Part shown: one piece after another, positions 50,672 through 60,112 of the stretch | How the letters are laid out: each line of letters starts with the position of its first letter | Numbering within the stretch: the stretch's first letter is position 1 | Assembly: GCA_900313615.1 (NCBI GenBank) | Contig: OMRP01000008.1 | Span: 62,001-126,000 of the forward strand | Direction: 5' to 3' | Length of the DNA stretch: 64,000 nucleotides | Origin: an uncultured Prevotellaceae bacterium | GTDB taxonomy: Bacteria > Bacteroidota > Bacteroidia > Bacteroidales > Bacteroidaceae | Position numbers and translations under genes: made by a program | Notes under the pieces: model-generated | The model's input: only the letters and a program-made list of their open reading frames with translations | Database searches by the model: none | What the model was told of the DNA's origin: nothing

Positions 50672-53104
50672 ATGAAAAAAACAATGAATTCTTTAACAAA
50701 GGGTCGCCTGCGTAGAACGTGGGCGCTTATCCCTTTGCTTGCCCTCGCCAGTGGAGCATGGGCGCAGACGAAAGTAGCTAATGAAACTGAACTGAAAACG
50801 GCTTTGAGTAACGGCGGTAAGGCTGTCTACACGGCTTCTTCTTATTTGCCCCAAGTTATTCAGAACGCCAAGGCATCTAGGGATTGTAACGGTGTAATCA
50901 TGCTCACCGAAGACATCATTTTAAGTTCTACAATTAACATCAATGATGGCGATAATTATACCATCGACCTGAACGGCCACAAACTGGCCATCGACGACAA
51001 CTGGGATGCACTGATGCAAAACTCCGATGTAGATGCAAAGGTGATCTATGTGGACAAGGGTGGCACGTTGACTATCAAAGACGGTGGAAAAGGAGGACTC
51101 ATCACTGGTGGACGGAGTGACAAGACAAATGGCGGTGCCATATTCAACCTTGGCACCCTGACTGTCCAGGGAGGTACAATTAGCGGCAACACAGCGGTAA
51201 CCGACGGCGGCGCAATAGCCAACTACGGCACGCTCACACTCTGCAGTGGAGTCATGGTGAAAGACAACATGGCTGTCAACGGAGGTGCCATCACCAACTA
51301 TGGAAAGATGACAGTCCAAGGGGCAACTATATGTGGTAACAAGGCCAACGACCACGGTGGAGGAATTTACAACCATGGCACGCTGACCATCCTTGGCGCG
51401 ACAATACAACGCAACGAGGCTGGTGGCAATGGTGGTGGCATGTGGAACGAAGGCACTGTGGCGATGCAGGGCAAAGTGATGGTCAATGGCAACGGAAAAG
51501 ATGACCTTTACCTCTTAAACGGTAAGAAAATTCGCTGCACTGGCGCTTTCGACAATGCCTCGCGCATCGGTGTCAAAATGAAAATTCATGGTGACAACGA
51601 GGCATTCACCGTCAATTATGCTATATATAATAAAGAAAACAACCATTTTTTCCTCAACGAAGACTCTGCATTCCCATATTATCTGATTTTCGACGAAAAG
51701 GGTGAAGTCGGTATTGAGACAGTAGATAAGTATTACGAGTGTTCTTGGGATGGTGAAAAGAAACAGGTGGTACACACGCAGAAGGCGATACCCGAAGACA
51801 AAGAAGTCGTAAACCTCTGCTCAGATACGTTCTCACATGGAGGTGACCTCTGGGGGGATAGTTTCTGGTTCGTTGTCAAGGGTAAGAAAACCATCCCCAA
51901 CGGCTTGACCTGCCAGGGAAAAGACGTACATATCGTCCTCTACGACGATGCTGAAGTGACAATTGAAGGTGGACTGAAAGTAAAACCGGATACACACTTG
52001 CACATCTACTCGCAGTCCTATGGCGACAACATGGGCAAGCTCATTGCAAAAGGTTCTAAAGAAAATGCCGCTGCCATCGGCGGAAACGAGGACTATGTAT
52101 CTGGTAACATCACTATTCACGGTGGCTTTATTGAAGCCACGGGTGCGTCTGATGTAGCTGGTATTGGCGGTGGCGACGAGGATAAGAGTGGTTTCAAGGA
52201 TATCATCATCTACAACGGCATCATCAGGGCAAAGGGTGGTAACTATGCTGCTGGCATTGGCTGCGGTGATGATAATGACCACTACGGCACAGTCAAAATT
52301 TATGGCGGCGACATTGTGGCTACAGGTGGTAAGTATGGTGCGGGCATTGGCGGCGGCGAAGACTGTCGCGGCTTCGACGTCAGCATCTATGGTGGCATGG
52401 TAAAGGCCATTTCAGATCGCTTTGCGTGTGCTATTGGTGGTAGTGAAAGTAATAAAGGAGGAAATCTTGAAATAGAAGGTGGCACCGTCATGGCCGTAGT
52501 TGCTTTGTCTGATACCTATAAAGACGAGGCAAATAAGATTGGAGGTAGTATCTTCGCAGGTATGACGGCGACATTTGCTGGTACAGGAGCTCTTGTTGGT
52601 TTTGGTACTGCAGGTCCCTTAGGTGCGCTTGTTGGAGGTGCATTGGGTGGTCTGGCGGGAGCCTTCTTTGGTGGTGCGTTATGGCTTTACAGCGCCATCA
52701 ATGATAGTGGCTGGCATCCTAATCCCGTATTTATGGGTAATTACAATGTCAGTTCTGACATGACTCTATATATTTTCGAAGGTGATGATTCCGAAAAGGC
52801 TCTCGTAAATCGTGATGTAAACGAACTCTCCAATCTATGCGGATCATATAATATCATCTTCATAACGGGAAAAGACGTCCCTGTTGATTCTCTTCACGCT
52901 GTTAAAGATACCAAAGCCAACGCTTTCGATTTCGAGGAAGAAGAGACCACAGGCATCGACGAATCTCTCACCTCTCACCTCTCACCTCTCGCCTCTGAGT
53001 ACTACACCCTCGATGGCAAACTCATTGATGGTAAACCTTCACAAAAAGGTATCTACGTTGTGAAATACACCGATGGCACATCCCGAAAGGTGTCCATCCA
53101 ATAA
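50672..53104 (+). CDS. Surface-exported beta-helix/adhesin-like protein with T9SS-type tail
   Basis: 810 residues with a signal peptide ending in SGAWAQ. Residues about 140-280 carry repeated GGAI(F/A/T)NYGT(L/M)TVQGGTI and GNTA turns of a right-handed beta helix. A second repeat series covers about 450-610: AAIGGNEDY, GIGGGDED, GIGCGDDND, GIGGGEDC, each about 38 residues apart. A hydrophobic Gly-rich stretch (about 630-675, GALVGFGTAGPLGALVGGALGG) is unusual for an exported protein. The end (about 770-810) has a Ser/Leu/His linker coded by CTCTCACC repeats and YYTLDGKLIDG, GIYVVKYTDG, RKVSIQ, like a T9SS sorting tail. Confidence 0.8.
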   Translation: MKKTMNSLTKGRLRRTWALIPLLALASGAWAQTKVANETELKTALSNGGKAVYTASSYLPQVIQNAKASRDCNGVIMLTEDIILSSTININDGDNYTIDLNGHKLAIDDNWDALMQNSDVDAKVIYVDKGGTLTIKDGGKGGLITGGRSDKTNGGAIFNLGTLTVQGGTISGNTAVTDGGAIANYGTLTLCSGVMVKDNMAVNGGAITNYGKMTVQGATICGNKANDHGGGIYNHGTLTILGATIQRNEAGGNGGGMWNEGTVAMQGKVMVNGNGKDDLYLLNGKKIRCTGAFDNASRIGVKMKIHGDNEAFTVNYAIYNKENNHFFLNEDSAFPYYLIFDEKGEVGIETVDKYYECSWDGEKKQVVHTQKAIPEDKEVVNLCSDTFSHGGDLWGDSFWFVVKGKKTIPNGLTCQGKDVHIVLYDDAEVTIEGGLKVKPDTHLHIYSQSYGDNMGKLIAKGSKENAAAIGGNEDYVSGNITIHGGFIEATGASDVAGIGGGDEDKSGFKDIIIYNGIIRAKGGNYAAGIGCGDDNDHYGTVKIYGGDIVATGGKYGAGIGGGEDCRGFDVSIYGGMVKAISDRFACAIGGSESNKGGNLEIEGGTVMAVVALSDTYKDEANKIGGSIFAGMTATFAGTGALVGFGTAGPLGALVGGALGGLAGAFFGGALWLYSAINDSGWHPNPVFMGNYNVSSDMTLYIFEGDDSEKALVNRDVNELSNLCGSYNIIFITGKDVPVDSLHAVKDTKANAFDFEEEETTGIDESLTSHLSPLASEYYTLDGKLIDGKPSQKGIYVVKYTDGTSRKVSIQ

Positions 53105-53110
53105 AATACA

Positions 53111-53140
53111 TAATCCCCATCCCTCCTAGGATGGGGATTA
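53111..53140 (+). terminator. Terminator of the beta-helix gene
   Basis: TAATCCCCATCC (53111-53122) pairs with GGATGGGGATTA (53129-53140) around CTCCTA; followed by TTGTATCC. Confidence 0.75.
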
Positions 53141-53191
53141 TTGTATCCTCATTTTTCACTCCTATATTTTTCCCTTTTCCCTCATTTGTTT

Positions 53192-53337
53192 TCACTCCTC
53201 TCACTCCTCTCACTCCTCTCACTCCTCTCACTCCTCTCACTCCTTCACCCCTATGTTTTCCCTTCCCTCATTTGTCTTCACTCCTTTCACTCCTCTCACT
53301 CCTTCACTCCTCAATTCTCAATTCTCAATTCTCAATC
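53192..53337. repeat. CT-rich compound microsatellite between convergent genes
   Basis: Five TCACTCCTC units (53192-53236) and a partial one, a diverged second block with CTTCACTCC (53277-53310), then AATTCTC repeats to 53337. The last part covers the stop codon of the macroglobulin gene. Confidence 0.8.
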
Positions 53338-56300
53338 TTCACCGTATACCTCCCTTCTGTTCCCATGAACTCCGGCGCGTATGCGCACTGTGCCGTGATG
53401 CTGCCGCTATGGTATGTGCCCGCGCGGTCAACGTAAAACTCCTTTTCTATCACGTGCGTGCCTTTACTCAGCATCGAGATGAAATATTGGGTGGTGCAGT
53501 CACGGTTCTGAACATAATAGCCGTTACGATAACCACTCAATGGGTCGACAGGTTCCAAGCAGGCGGCACGGCGGTCGTTCACCTGAACAAAGTCAAGGTC
53601 ACGCTTGGCGGTGAGCGTGATGCGTACCCGTACCTTGTCGCCTACGCGAAGTGCACCGCCATGGGGGGCGATAATCTCGCGATGTACCTGTAGGTCGTTG
53701 CCTGTTGCTTCCACATCCTCACTGCGTTGCATATATTGAGCATAGACAGTACCCCATGAGGTGTGGCGCTCATGCTTGATAATATTGATTTCACTCGCCT
53801 CTTTTGCCGGGTGTGTCGTCTTCACATATCCCAAAGTGCCAGTACCCGTCTTCGTGTCCACGGTCTCGCCATCGATGGTGATGGTGGGCATGGAGTAGGT
53901 GTTCAGACTCTCCATATTGCCACGCAGGAAGGCATAGATGGCATTGGCGGATTGTATGGGGGTGACCCAATATTGACTTCGCTTCTCCTGCAACAGCCAT
54001 TGTCGCATCTCGGCAATCTTTTTCTCGTCATCGGGACGGATGCGCTCCAAGGCTTCAATAACCATCACCTGGGTGGGAATCTTGTAGTCCAACCATGAAT
54101 AGGGGGCGAGGTAGGAATCGAAATATCGGCCGAGGGTACGCTCGGTGACGGTCAGGGCCATGATCTGGTCGAGCAAGGCCTCGGCGCCTTTTTCATTGAA
54201 AGCATCCAGCACGATGGCTTTCACGGCGGCGGAATAGATATCGCTGATGTCATTGCTCTTGGCTTCACGACGCAGGGCTTTCAATTCCTTGCGTACCTCG
54301 CGCCGCAGCGAGTCGGAGGGATGTCTACCGTCCAAGGCACACAGGTACAGGTAGTGCAGGTCGGCTCCCTTGCTGCCCATGTAATGGAAGGCTTCGTCCA
54401 ACATGGGCTGTGTGTCGAGATGTCGACCGCAAAGAGCGTTGCTGCGCACCAACAATTCGGATACCACATGGGTAATGTATGGGCTGCCTGGCATGCCGGG
54501 GAACCAACTCCACGAGCCATCGCCGTTCTGTAACATACGGAGGGCGTTCAACGCTTTGTTGTGTAACTTCTTTTGTCTCTCTTGATCAAAGAGAGATAAG
54601 AGATGTTCTTTCTGTTTGCGCTCGTTCTCGGCTGCCATCAGCCATGGTGTCTCTTCATGGAGGATATTTTTTACTTCGTCGTTGCGTTCAAGCGGTGAGA
54701 GCGCGGTGACACTGTCTTGTTCCTCGTTCCAACGCTGAATGGCGGCATTTATCTCCTCATGGCTACCCAACGATGTGGCGATATCTTGCGAGAAGAGGGC
54801 CATGGCTTGGCAGATGGCACAGTCATCATAGGGATGCGCGTATTCATGCAAGGCTTCCACCATCAGCCAGGCGGGGTTGTTGGTGTATTCGAAGGTGAAA
54901 CGTTTGTCGGTGCAGCCCGCGGGGAAGAGTTGCTTCACGTCAATCAACGAGTTGGTGGGGCCAGGCAGGGTGAAGGAGTATGTGTTCAACTGGGGCTCTA
55001 CACTCGGCAATACGGGCAGGTAATGCTGTTCGCCGTCGGTCATGCCATCGGCCATGACAGCTATCTTGCAAGTAAGCAACGCTGGTGTCTGCTCACCAGG
55101 GGTATAGGTGAAGGTGAGGGAACTCACGCTGTCGGCCATGACCTGGAAGGGTTGGCGGCTGGTATAGACGATATGATCGTTTTCGGGGTCGATGAGCTGC
55201 ATCACGCCAGTGCCCTTAAGGGTTTTATCGGAGGTATTGCTCACACGGGCGGTCAGGGTAGCTTTGTCACCGCTACGCAGATAACGGGGCATATTGGGTT
55301 GCACCATCAGGTCTTGATGGGCGGTGGTCGTGGCTTCCACAATGGCGTGGTCCATGTCACGGGTATGGGCGGAACCAAGGAACTGCCATGTGGTGATGCT
55401 CTCGGGCAGGGTGAAGGCGATGCTCACCTCTCCATTGCCGTCGGTGCGCAGGGTGGGATTGAAGAGGGCGGTCTCCGACAGGTTCTCACGCAAAGCGACG
55501 TTCAGGGGGACACTCGGCGAGGTGACCTGCTTCCCCTGGTTAGTGGTGATGACGATGACTCCACCTGCAGCCCGTGCTCCGTAGATACCGGTGGCGTCAC
55601 TGCCACTGAGAGTGGTCATTTCAACGATGGCATCGGAGGGGATGCCGCTGATGTCATCAACAATCTCTCCGTCAACGATATACAGGGGTTGGCTGATGTG
55701 GGAACTTGTGTCGCGTTTAATGACGGGTTCTGTGAACTTCACACCCGCTACGCTTCCCGTCAGATTGCTCTTCTTCTGAGTGCCATAGCCCACCACGACC
55801 ACTTCTTCCAATGCATTGGCATCTTCTTCCATTATAACATTTATGGTGTGCGAGATTACATGCAAGGTCTTCGTCTTGTAGCCGATATAGGCAAAGGAGA
55901 GACGACTGCCGGCAGGAGCCATCAATTGATAGTTGCCGTTGATGTCGGTCACCGTGCCTATGCGGGTGCCTACTACCATGACGGAGGCTCCGATGAGGGG
56001 CTCGCCATCGGCATCGACCACTTGACCGCCAACAGGAACTCCTTGCCCAAAATTGCCGATACCGAAATTCAGCCAACTCATGATAAGTTCTTCTTCCTTG
56101 GCATGTTTGATATGGACATAGTAGTCAGAGGCATTCAGTTGCTCTGAGCGCTGGTAAATGTCCACATCGGCCATACGACGTGTTTGGCGGGTGTTCCACG
56201 ACCAATTGTGCCGGCTCACCAACTCGTCCAATGACTTGTCGTAGAGGGTGGCTATCACACGGGCATCGGCGGGGCGACCGTCCTGATGGGTCAACTTCAG

Positions 56301-58991
56301 ACGCCACTCTTCCTGCTGACCGGGCATCAACTTGTCACGGAAGGTGGTCCATTGGGCATTCAACTTCTTTTCAGGTTTGGCCAATTCAAATTGGGCGGTC
56401 TCTTGATAGTACCTGCCGTTGCTGTACCAACTGTACAATACGGTGATGCCGTCGCCATAATCCTCGTGGTAAGTAAAATCCTGCCTGACGATGCTGTCGC
56501 TCAGATGCAACAGTCCTTGACTGAGCAGACTGTCGGCGGTGAAGACATAATAGTGGATGGTGACATCGCGTTCGGAAGTGCCTATCCATACACTGCATGG
56601 TTCTTTGCCTTCCTCATCAAAAGTGGAACCAGAAACATCAAACCAGTCGGAGGTGGATACACACGGACGTGTGGCTTCTCGGTCGTAGACGATGAATACC
56701 TGACGCAGGGTGTCGGCTTCATGGGTGATAACGAGGGTATGGGGGCCTGTGCCTAATTGAGGCGCGGTAAAAGTGCTGCCTACGCCGGACTGTTCGTCTA
56801 ATAGGTATTGGAAGGGTATGTCCACCTTGTTACCACAGAAATTGGTGGCTTGGAGGGTGAAAGTAAAGGTGTCCAAATCTTTCCGCTCAAGGAGTTTGCC
56901 CTGCACGTTACTGCTCAGCGCAATACCACGTTTTGTGAATTGGTAGTTACCCGTCACTTCATGGGTCTCGCCGGCAACGTCGGTTACGTAGGCGTGAATC
57001 TCCGTGCGGTAAATATCATCGTCGATGGGGTGACGCTCCTGACTGACAATGGGAAGGGTGATGGTGAACCGTCCTTCATGGTCGGTTATCAAGGTGTCAC
57101 ACTCATCGCGCAATACTTTCCATTGGCGGGCGCTTCTGATGACGCTGCTCCACGTTACGGTGGCACCTCGTACTGGGTCACCCGTGATGGTCTGGGCACG
57201 GCCGACCAAACGCAGGGTGTCGCCAATACGTACTACATCGTTGCTCTTGTCAAGGCTGACCTTGAAGGTGGGTCGTTTGTATTCCTCCACGAGGATGGTT
57301 TGGCCGGTGGTGCCATGTAAGCGTTGCTTGATGTCCGAACGTTTTTTGTCGATGCTGAAGGTGTAACGGCCTAAGGGCAGGTGAGCAGGCAGACGGTACT
57401 CGATATGGGCGGTGCCGAAGGCGTCGGTGGTCAACGACAAACTGTCAATCTCTTTCCATTGGGGATTCTGCACGGTCACGATGAACGACTGGTTGGGCAG
57501 TACCTGTGTGGTGCAACGCTCCTGAGTGTAGGCGACCAATGCCAGATGGACGGTCTGGCCAGGACGGTACACGCTGCGGTCGGTCATCAACTCGCCCACC
57601 ACTTGCTCTTCATCTTCTTCTGTCATGCCATCGAAGTTAATGTAGTCGTCGGGGGAGAACAGGGGCAGGGCATGGTCGTCGGGGGTAAAGACGTTGCATT
57701 CTACGTCGGCATCGTCGAGCACCACCTGGCCGCGCTCGTCCATGGCGATGGTGGTGGCAGTAAAGTTGATGTCATCGTCATCGTCATCGCTCTCTTCTAT
57801 CACCTGCAGCGTGGCATGCTCCAGCGGACGACCGCTCAGGGCATCTACGGCGGTTACGATACAGCTGTCGTCGGGAAGCGGGGTGATCAGCACGCGCACG
57901 TCGCTCACGAAGAGCAGGTGGCGCAGCGGTTCCATCTTGGGCTTCGACGCAGTGCCGATTTCCACGATATAGATGCCTACGGGAAGGGGAGGCAGGTGTA
58001 ACGTCTCGCTGCGAGTGTCGTAAAGGGTCTCTTCGCCGAAGGTCATGCTCCGGCTGTGACTCGGCAGTGTCTTGAACTTGTGGCCGCGGCGGAAAAACTT
58101 GAACTCTTTCTTGGGAAGACCGCGATGGGTGCGGTGAGCACTCCATAGCCCACCTCTCTCATCATTGCGCATGTCGGTGCTGTAGATGCACAGGGTGGCG
58201 CTGCTGACATTGCGGTGGCTAAACTTCAAATACAGACTGTCGCGTGAGGTGAGGAGGGAAGAGTAACTCGTCATCGAGGCAGTGGGGTAGGTCAGCTCGT
58301 TGAAGGCATTGCGCAGGATGCCGACGCGTTCGTATTTCTTGTAACGGGCAAGGAACGGTTTCAGATAGGTCACCTTCTCGGTTGGCTTCACGTCTCTCGC
58401 CGTTTCCATGAACTTGTAGCGCTCGATGGCTATCTCACACGAGAGGTCGAGGTCACCGTAAACGGTCATCAGCGAGTCGAGGGTGGCGACATAGGTGGAG
58501 CCTTCCATTTTCCTCGTCTTAGCATCGCCACGCTGGCATATCGCTTCCAGGGCGCAGAGCAGGGCAGCCTCCCTGTTACCATGTCGTTCGTAGTAGTTGT
58601 GAAGCAGGTCGTATTCACCCAATTCGAAACCTATCACGCTCAACATGTCGTCGTTGAAATACCGGCCCATCGGCATGCGTTTTACCAGCTTGGGATAGTC
58701 CTTCGCCTTGGCACGGGCGAGGGCGTCGAGGTCGCTTAACGCCAACCGACGGTATTCACGGGCCAAGCTGTCGGTGGTCTGCATAGACAGTAATGTCTCC
58801 AGAACGGCGGCCTCCACACGGTCGGTATATCGTAACGCCTGCTCGCGCTCCATAAATTCACGGAGTACAGCGGGAACACTGTCGGCCGACACTTTGGCTT
58901 GCTGTCCCAAACGGCTGAAGTCGGCATCACTATTTTGTGCCATCACAAAAATGGCTAAAAAAGCAAATAATATAATAAGTGTCTTTCTCAT
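53325..58991 (-). CDS. Alpha-2-macroglobulin-like protein with an inserted SusC-type regulatory/plug cassette
   Basis: 1888 residues with a signal peptide (MRKTLIILFAFLAIFVMAQ). MG domains include DRSVYRPGQTVHLALVAY near 470 and GRYTFSIDKKRSD. Near residue 985 a carboxypeptidase-regulatory-like domain begins: VGGQVVDADGEPLIGASVMV, GTVTDINGNYQL. A TonB-receptor plug-like segment follows: EEVVVVGYGTQKK near 1062 to GIYGARAAGGVIVITT near 1145. No beta-barrel follows. The A2M domain resumes with NPTLRTDGNGEVSIAFTLPE near 1170. The thiol-ester region reads HPYDDCAICQAMALF near 1385 and has no CxEQ. Predicted to be a large periplasmic or surface protein. Known A2Ms trap proteases. Confidence 0.88.
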   Translation of the reverse strand: MRKTLIILFAFLAIFVMAQNSDADFSRLGQQAKVSADSVPAVLREFMEREQALRYTDRVEAAVLETLLSMQTTDSLAREYRRLALSDLDALARAKAKDYPKLVKRMPMGRYFNDDMLSVIGFELGEYDLLHNYYERHGNREAALLCALEAICQRGDAKTRKMEGSTYVATLDSLMTVYGDLDLSCEIAIERYKFMETARDVKPTEKVTYLKPFLARYKKYERVGILRNAFNELTYPTASMTSYSSLLTSRDSLYLKFSHRNVSSATLCIYSTDMRNDERGGLWSAHRTHRGLPKKEFKFFRRGHKFKTLPSHSRSMTFGEETLYDTRSETLHLPPLPVGIYIVEIGTASKPKMEPLRHLLFVSDVRVLITPLPDDSCIVTAVDALSGRPLEHATLQVIEESDDDDDDINFTATTIAMDERGQVVLDDADVECNVFTPDDHALPLFSPDDYINFDGMTEEDEEQVVGELMTDRSVYRPGQTVHLALVAYTQERCTTQVLPNQSFIVTVQNPQWKEIDSLSLTTDAFGTAHIEYRLPAHLPLGRYTFSIDKKRSDIKQRLHGTTGQTILVEEYKRPTFKVSLDKSNDVVRIGDTLRLVGRAQTITGDPVRGATVTWSSVIRSARQWKVLRDECDTLITDHEGRFTITLPIVSQERHPIDDDIYRTEIHAYVTDVAGETHEVTGNYQFTKRGIALSSNVQGKLLERKDLDTFTFTLQATNFCGNKVDIPFQYLLDEQSGVGSTFTAPQLGTGPHTLVITHEADTLRQVFIVYDREATRPCVSTSDWFDVSGSTFDEEGKEPCSVWIGTSERDVTIHYYVFTADSLLSQGLLHLSDSIVRQDFTYHEDYGDGITVLYSWYSNGRYYQETAQFELAKPEKKLNAQWTTFRDKLMPGQQEEWRLKLTHQDGRPADARVIATLYDKSLDELVSRHNWSWNTRQTRRMADVDIYQRSEQLNASDYYVHIKHAKEEELIMSWLNFGIGNFGQGVPVGGQVVDADGEPLIGASVMVVGTRIGTVTDINGNYQLMAPAGSRLSFAYIGYKTKTLHVISHTINVIMEEDANALEEVVVVGYGTQKKSNLTGSVAGVKFTEPVIKRDTSSHISQPLYIVDGEIVDDISGIPSDAIVEMTTLSGSDATGIYGARAAGGVIVITTNQGKQVTSPSVPLNVALRENLSETALFNPTLRTDGNGEVSIAFTLPESITTWQFLGSAHTRDMDHAIVEATTTAHQDLMVQPNMPRYLRSGDKATLTARVSNTSDKTLKGTGVMQLIDPENDHIVYTSRQPFQVMADSVSSLTFTYTPGEQTPALLTCKIAVMADGMTDGEQHYLPVLPSVEPQLNTYSFTLPGPTNSLIDVKQLFPAGCTDKRFTFEYTNNPAWLMVEALHEYAHPYDDCAICQAMALFSQDIATSLGSHEEINAAIQRWNEEQDSVTALSPLERNDEVKNILHEETPWLMAAENERKQKEHLLSLFDQERQKKLHNKALNALRMLQNGDGSWSWFPGMPGSPYITHVVSELLVRSNALCGRHLDTQPMLDEAFHYMGSKGADLHYLYLCALDGRHPSDSLRREVRKELKALRREAKSNDISDIYSAAVKAIVLDAFNEKGAEALLDQIMALTVTERTLGRYFDSYLAPYSWLDYKIPTQVMVIEALERIRPDDEKKIAEMRQWLLQEKRSQYWVTPIQSANAIYAFLRGNMESLNTYSMPTITIDGETVDTKTGTGTLGYVKTTHPAKEASEINIIKHERHTSWGTVYAQYMQRSEDVEATGNDLQVHREIIAPHGGALRVGDKVRVRITLTAKRDLDFVQVNDRRAACLEPVDPLSGYRNGYYVQNRDCTTQYFISMLSKGTHVIEKEFYVDRAGTYHSGSITAQCAYAPEFMGTEGRYTVKIEN

Positions 58992-59015
58992 TTCTTAAGT
59001 CATCAGGTTGGTGCA

Positions 59016-59023
59016 AAAATACA
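59016..59023 (-). promoter_or_regulatory. -7 box for the macroglobulin gene
   Basis: The reverse strand reads TATTTTTG, 25 bp before the start codon at 58991. Confidence 0.55.
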
Positions 59024-59123
59024 ATTTATTCATGAAAGACCAACACATTTCACCTACTTTTTATGAGCATTATTGTAAATTGTCATCATAGTAATATGTA
59101 AATGTATTCCTCTCAATCAATAT

Positions 59124-59205
59124 TCCCCCTCATGGAAGGGGGATAGGGAGAGGGAGAGGCTTTCCCCCTTCACTTTAGGGAAAATCCTACACCGCTTTAG
59201 GATTT
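59124..59205. repeat. G/C-rich palindrome and AAATCCTA hairpin upstream of the small secreted protein
   Basis: CCCCCTCATGGAAGGGGG near 59125-59142 resembles the dispersed palindromes. AAATCCTA (59182-59189) pairs with TAGGATTT (59198-59205) just before the -33 box of the next promoter. Together with the two promoters these fill the 303-bp gap. Confidence 0.5.
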
Positions 59206-59209
59206 ATCC

Positions 59210-59241
59210 TTTGCGGCGGATTGTTTTTTCTCCTACCTTTG
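59210..59241 (+). promoter_or_regulatory. Promoter of the small secreted protein
   Basis: TTTG (59210-59213), a 20-bp spacer and TACCTTTG (59234-59241). The in-frame TTG at 59211 is part of the -33 box and is not a start. Confidence 0.7.
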
Positions 59242-59294
59242 CCCATGAAAACAAGAAGATAACCAATTCGTCTAACCATTTAAAAAGTACCATT

Positions 59295-59978
59295 ATGAAA
59301 AAGATGATGACTTTGGCAGTGATGATGACGATAGCCATCTCCGCCACCGCAATGACATACACACAGGCTCGTAACGAAGCTCTGTTCCTCAGCGACAAGA
59401 TGGCCTATGAACTGGGTCTTAATGCAGAGCAGTATGCAGCAGTATATGAAATCAATTTTGACTACTTCTATAGCGTGGGAACTTTTGCCGACCTGAACGG
59501 TGTATACTGGACTCGTCGTAACATGGATCTCCGTTATGTGCTCTCTCCCTGGCAGTATGACGTCTATATGATGGCCAGTTACTTCTATCGCCCGATAGGG
59601 TGGAGCGGAAACCACTTCACGTTCTACATCTATTCGCGCTATGCTGACAGGTACCACTTCTACATGGGTCGCCCGCATACCTACGCCCACTATCGCGGCG
59701 GAAACAATAGGCACGAGCGCAGCGTCTATGCTGGAAGGACTTTCAACCACACTGCGGCGCCGCACAAAACGACGACACAGCGTACTTTCAACCATGGCAC
59801 ACCGGCGCGGACGGGTTCCGCAACGAATCCTTCGCACAACGGTTCTGCATCGTTCAACCACGGCAGCACATCGTTCGGCTCCGGCCATGCGACAACGGCT
59901 CCGAGGACCTCTCAACCAACAGCAAGGACTTCTGGCGCACGCACCTCGGGTGCACGCACGGTAAGCCCACACAAGTAA
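59295..59978 (+). CDS. Secreted protein with His/Tyr-rich core and Ser/Thr-rich tail, unknown function
   Basis: 227 residues from ATG 59295, signal peptide MKKMMTLAVMMTIAISATAM. The N-terminal half (about 20-125) has ARNEALFLSDKMAYELGLNAEQYAAVYEINFDYF, which resembles the helical repeat of Spy/LTxxQ-type or DUF proteins without a firm match, and many Tyr. The C-terminal 100 residues are rich in Ser, Thr, His, Ala and Gly with repeated FNH(T/G) and ARTSGARTSGAR elements, likely disordered. The function is not recognised. It ends at a clear terminator. Confidence 0.75.
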   Translation: MKKMMTLAVMMTIAISATAMTYTQARNEALFLSDKMAYELGLNAEQYAAVYEINFDYFYSVGTFADLNGVYWTRRNMDLRYVLSPWQYDVYMMASYFYRPIGWSGNHFTFYIYSRYADRYHFYMGRPHTYAHYRGGNNRHERSVYAGRTFNHTAAPHKTTTQRTFNHGTPARTGSATNPSHNGSASFNHGSTSFGSGHATTAPRTSQPTARTSGARTSGARTVSPHK

Positions 59979-60075
59979 ACACTAGACACAAAAGTAATCA
60001 CATGACATAAGCAACCTCTAATACCACACAAAAACTAGATTGTTACATATAAGGGTTTAAAGATTTGTTTTTCCT

Positions 60076-60110
60076 CCGTGCTCCGAAGTGATTCGGGGCA
60101 CGGCTTTTTT
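60076..60110 (+). terminator. Terminator after the small secreted protein
   Basis: CCGTGCTCCGAA (60076-60087) pairs with TTCGGGGCACGG (60092-60103, one G-T pair) around GTGA, followed by CTTTTTT. Confidence 0.88.
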
Positions 60111-60112
60111 AG

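Noticed and set aside
53192..53250. Possible CRISPR array of TCACTCCTC units
   Set aside because: Units are 9 bp with no spacers, and no cas genes are present; it is a microsatellite.
54717..56147. 476-codon plus-strand frame
   Set aside because: Antisense to the macroglobulin gene; Gly/His-rich composition typical of a shadow frame.
59211..59294. TTG start extending the small secreted protein by 28 residues
   Set aside because: It would start in the -33 box and run through the -7 box; ATG 59295 starts a clean signal peptide.
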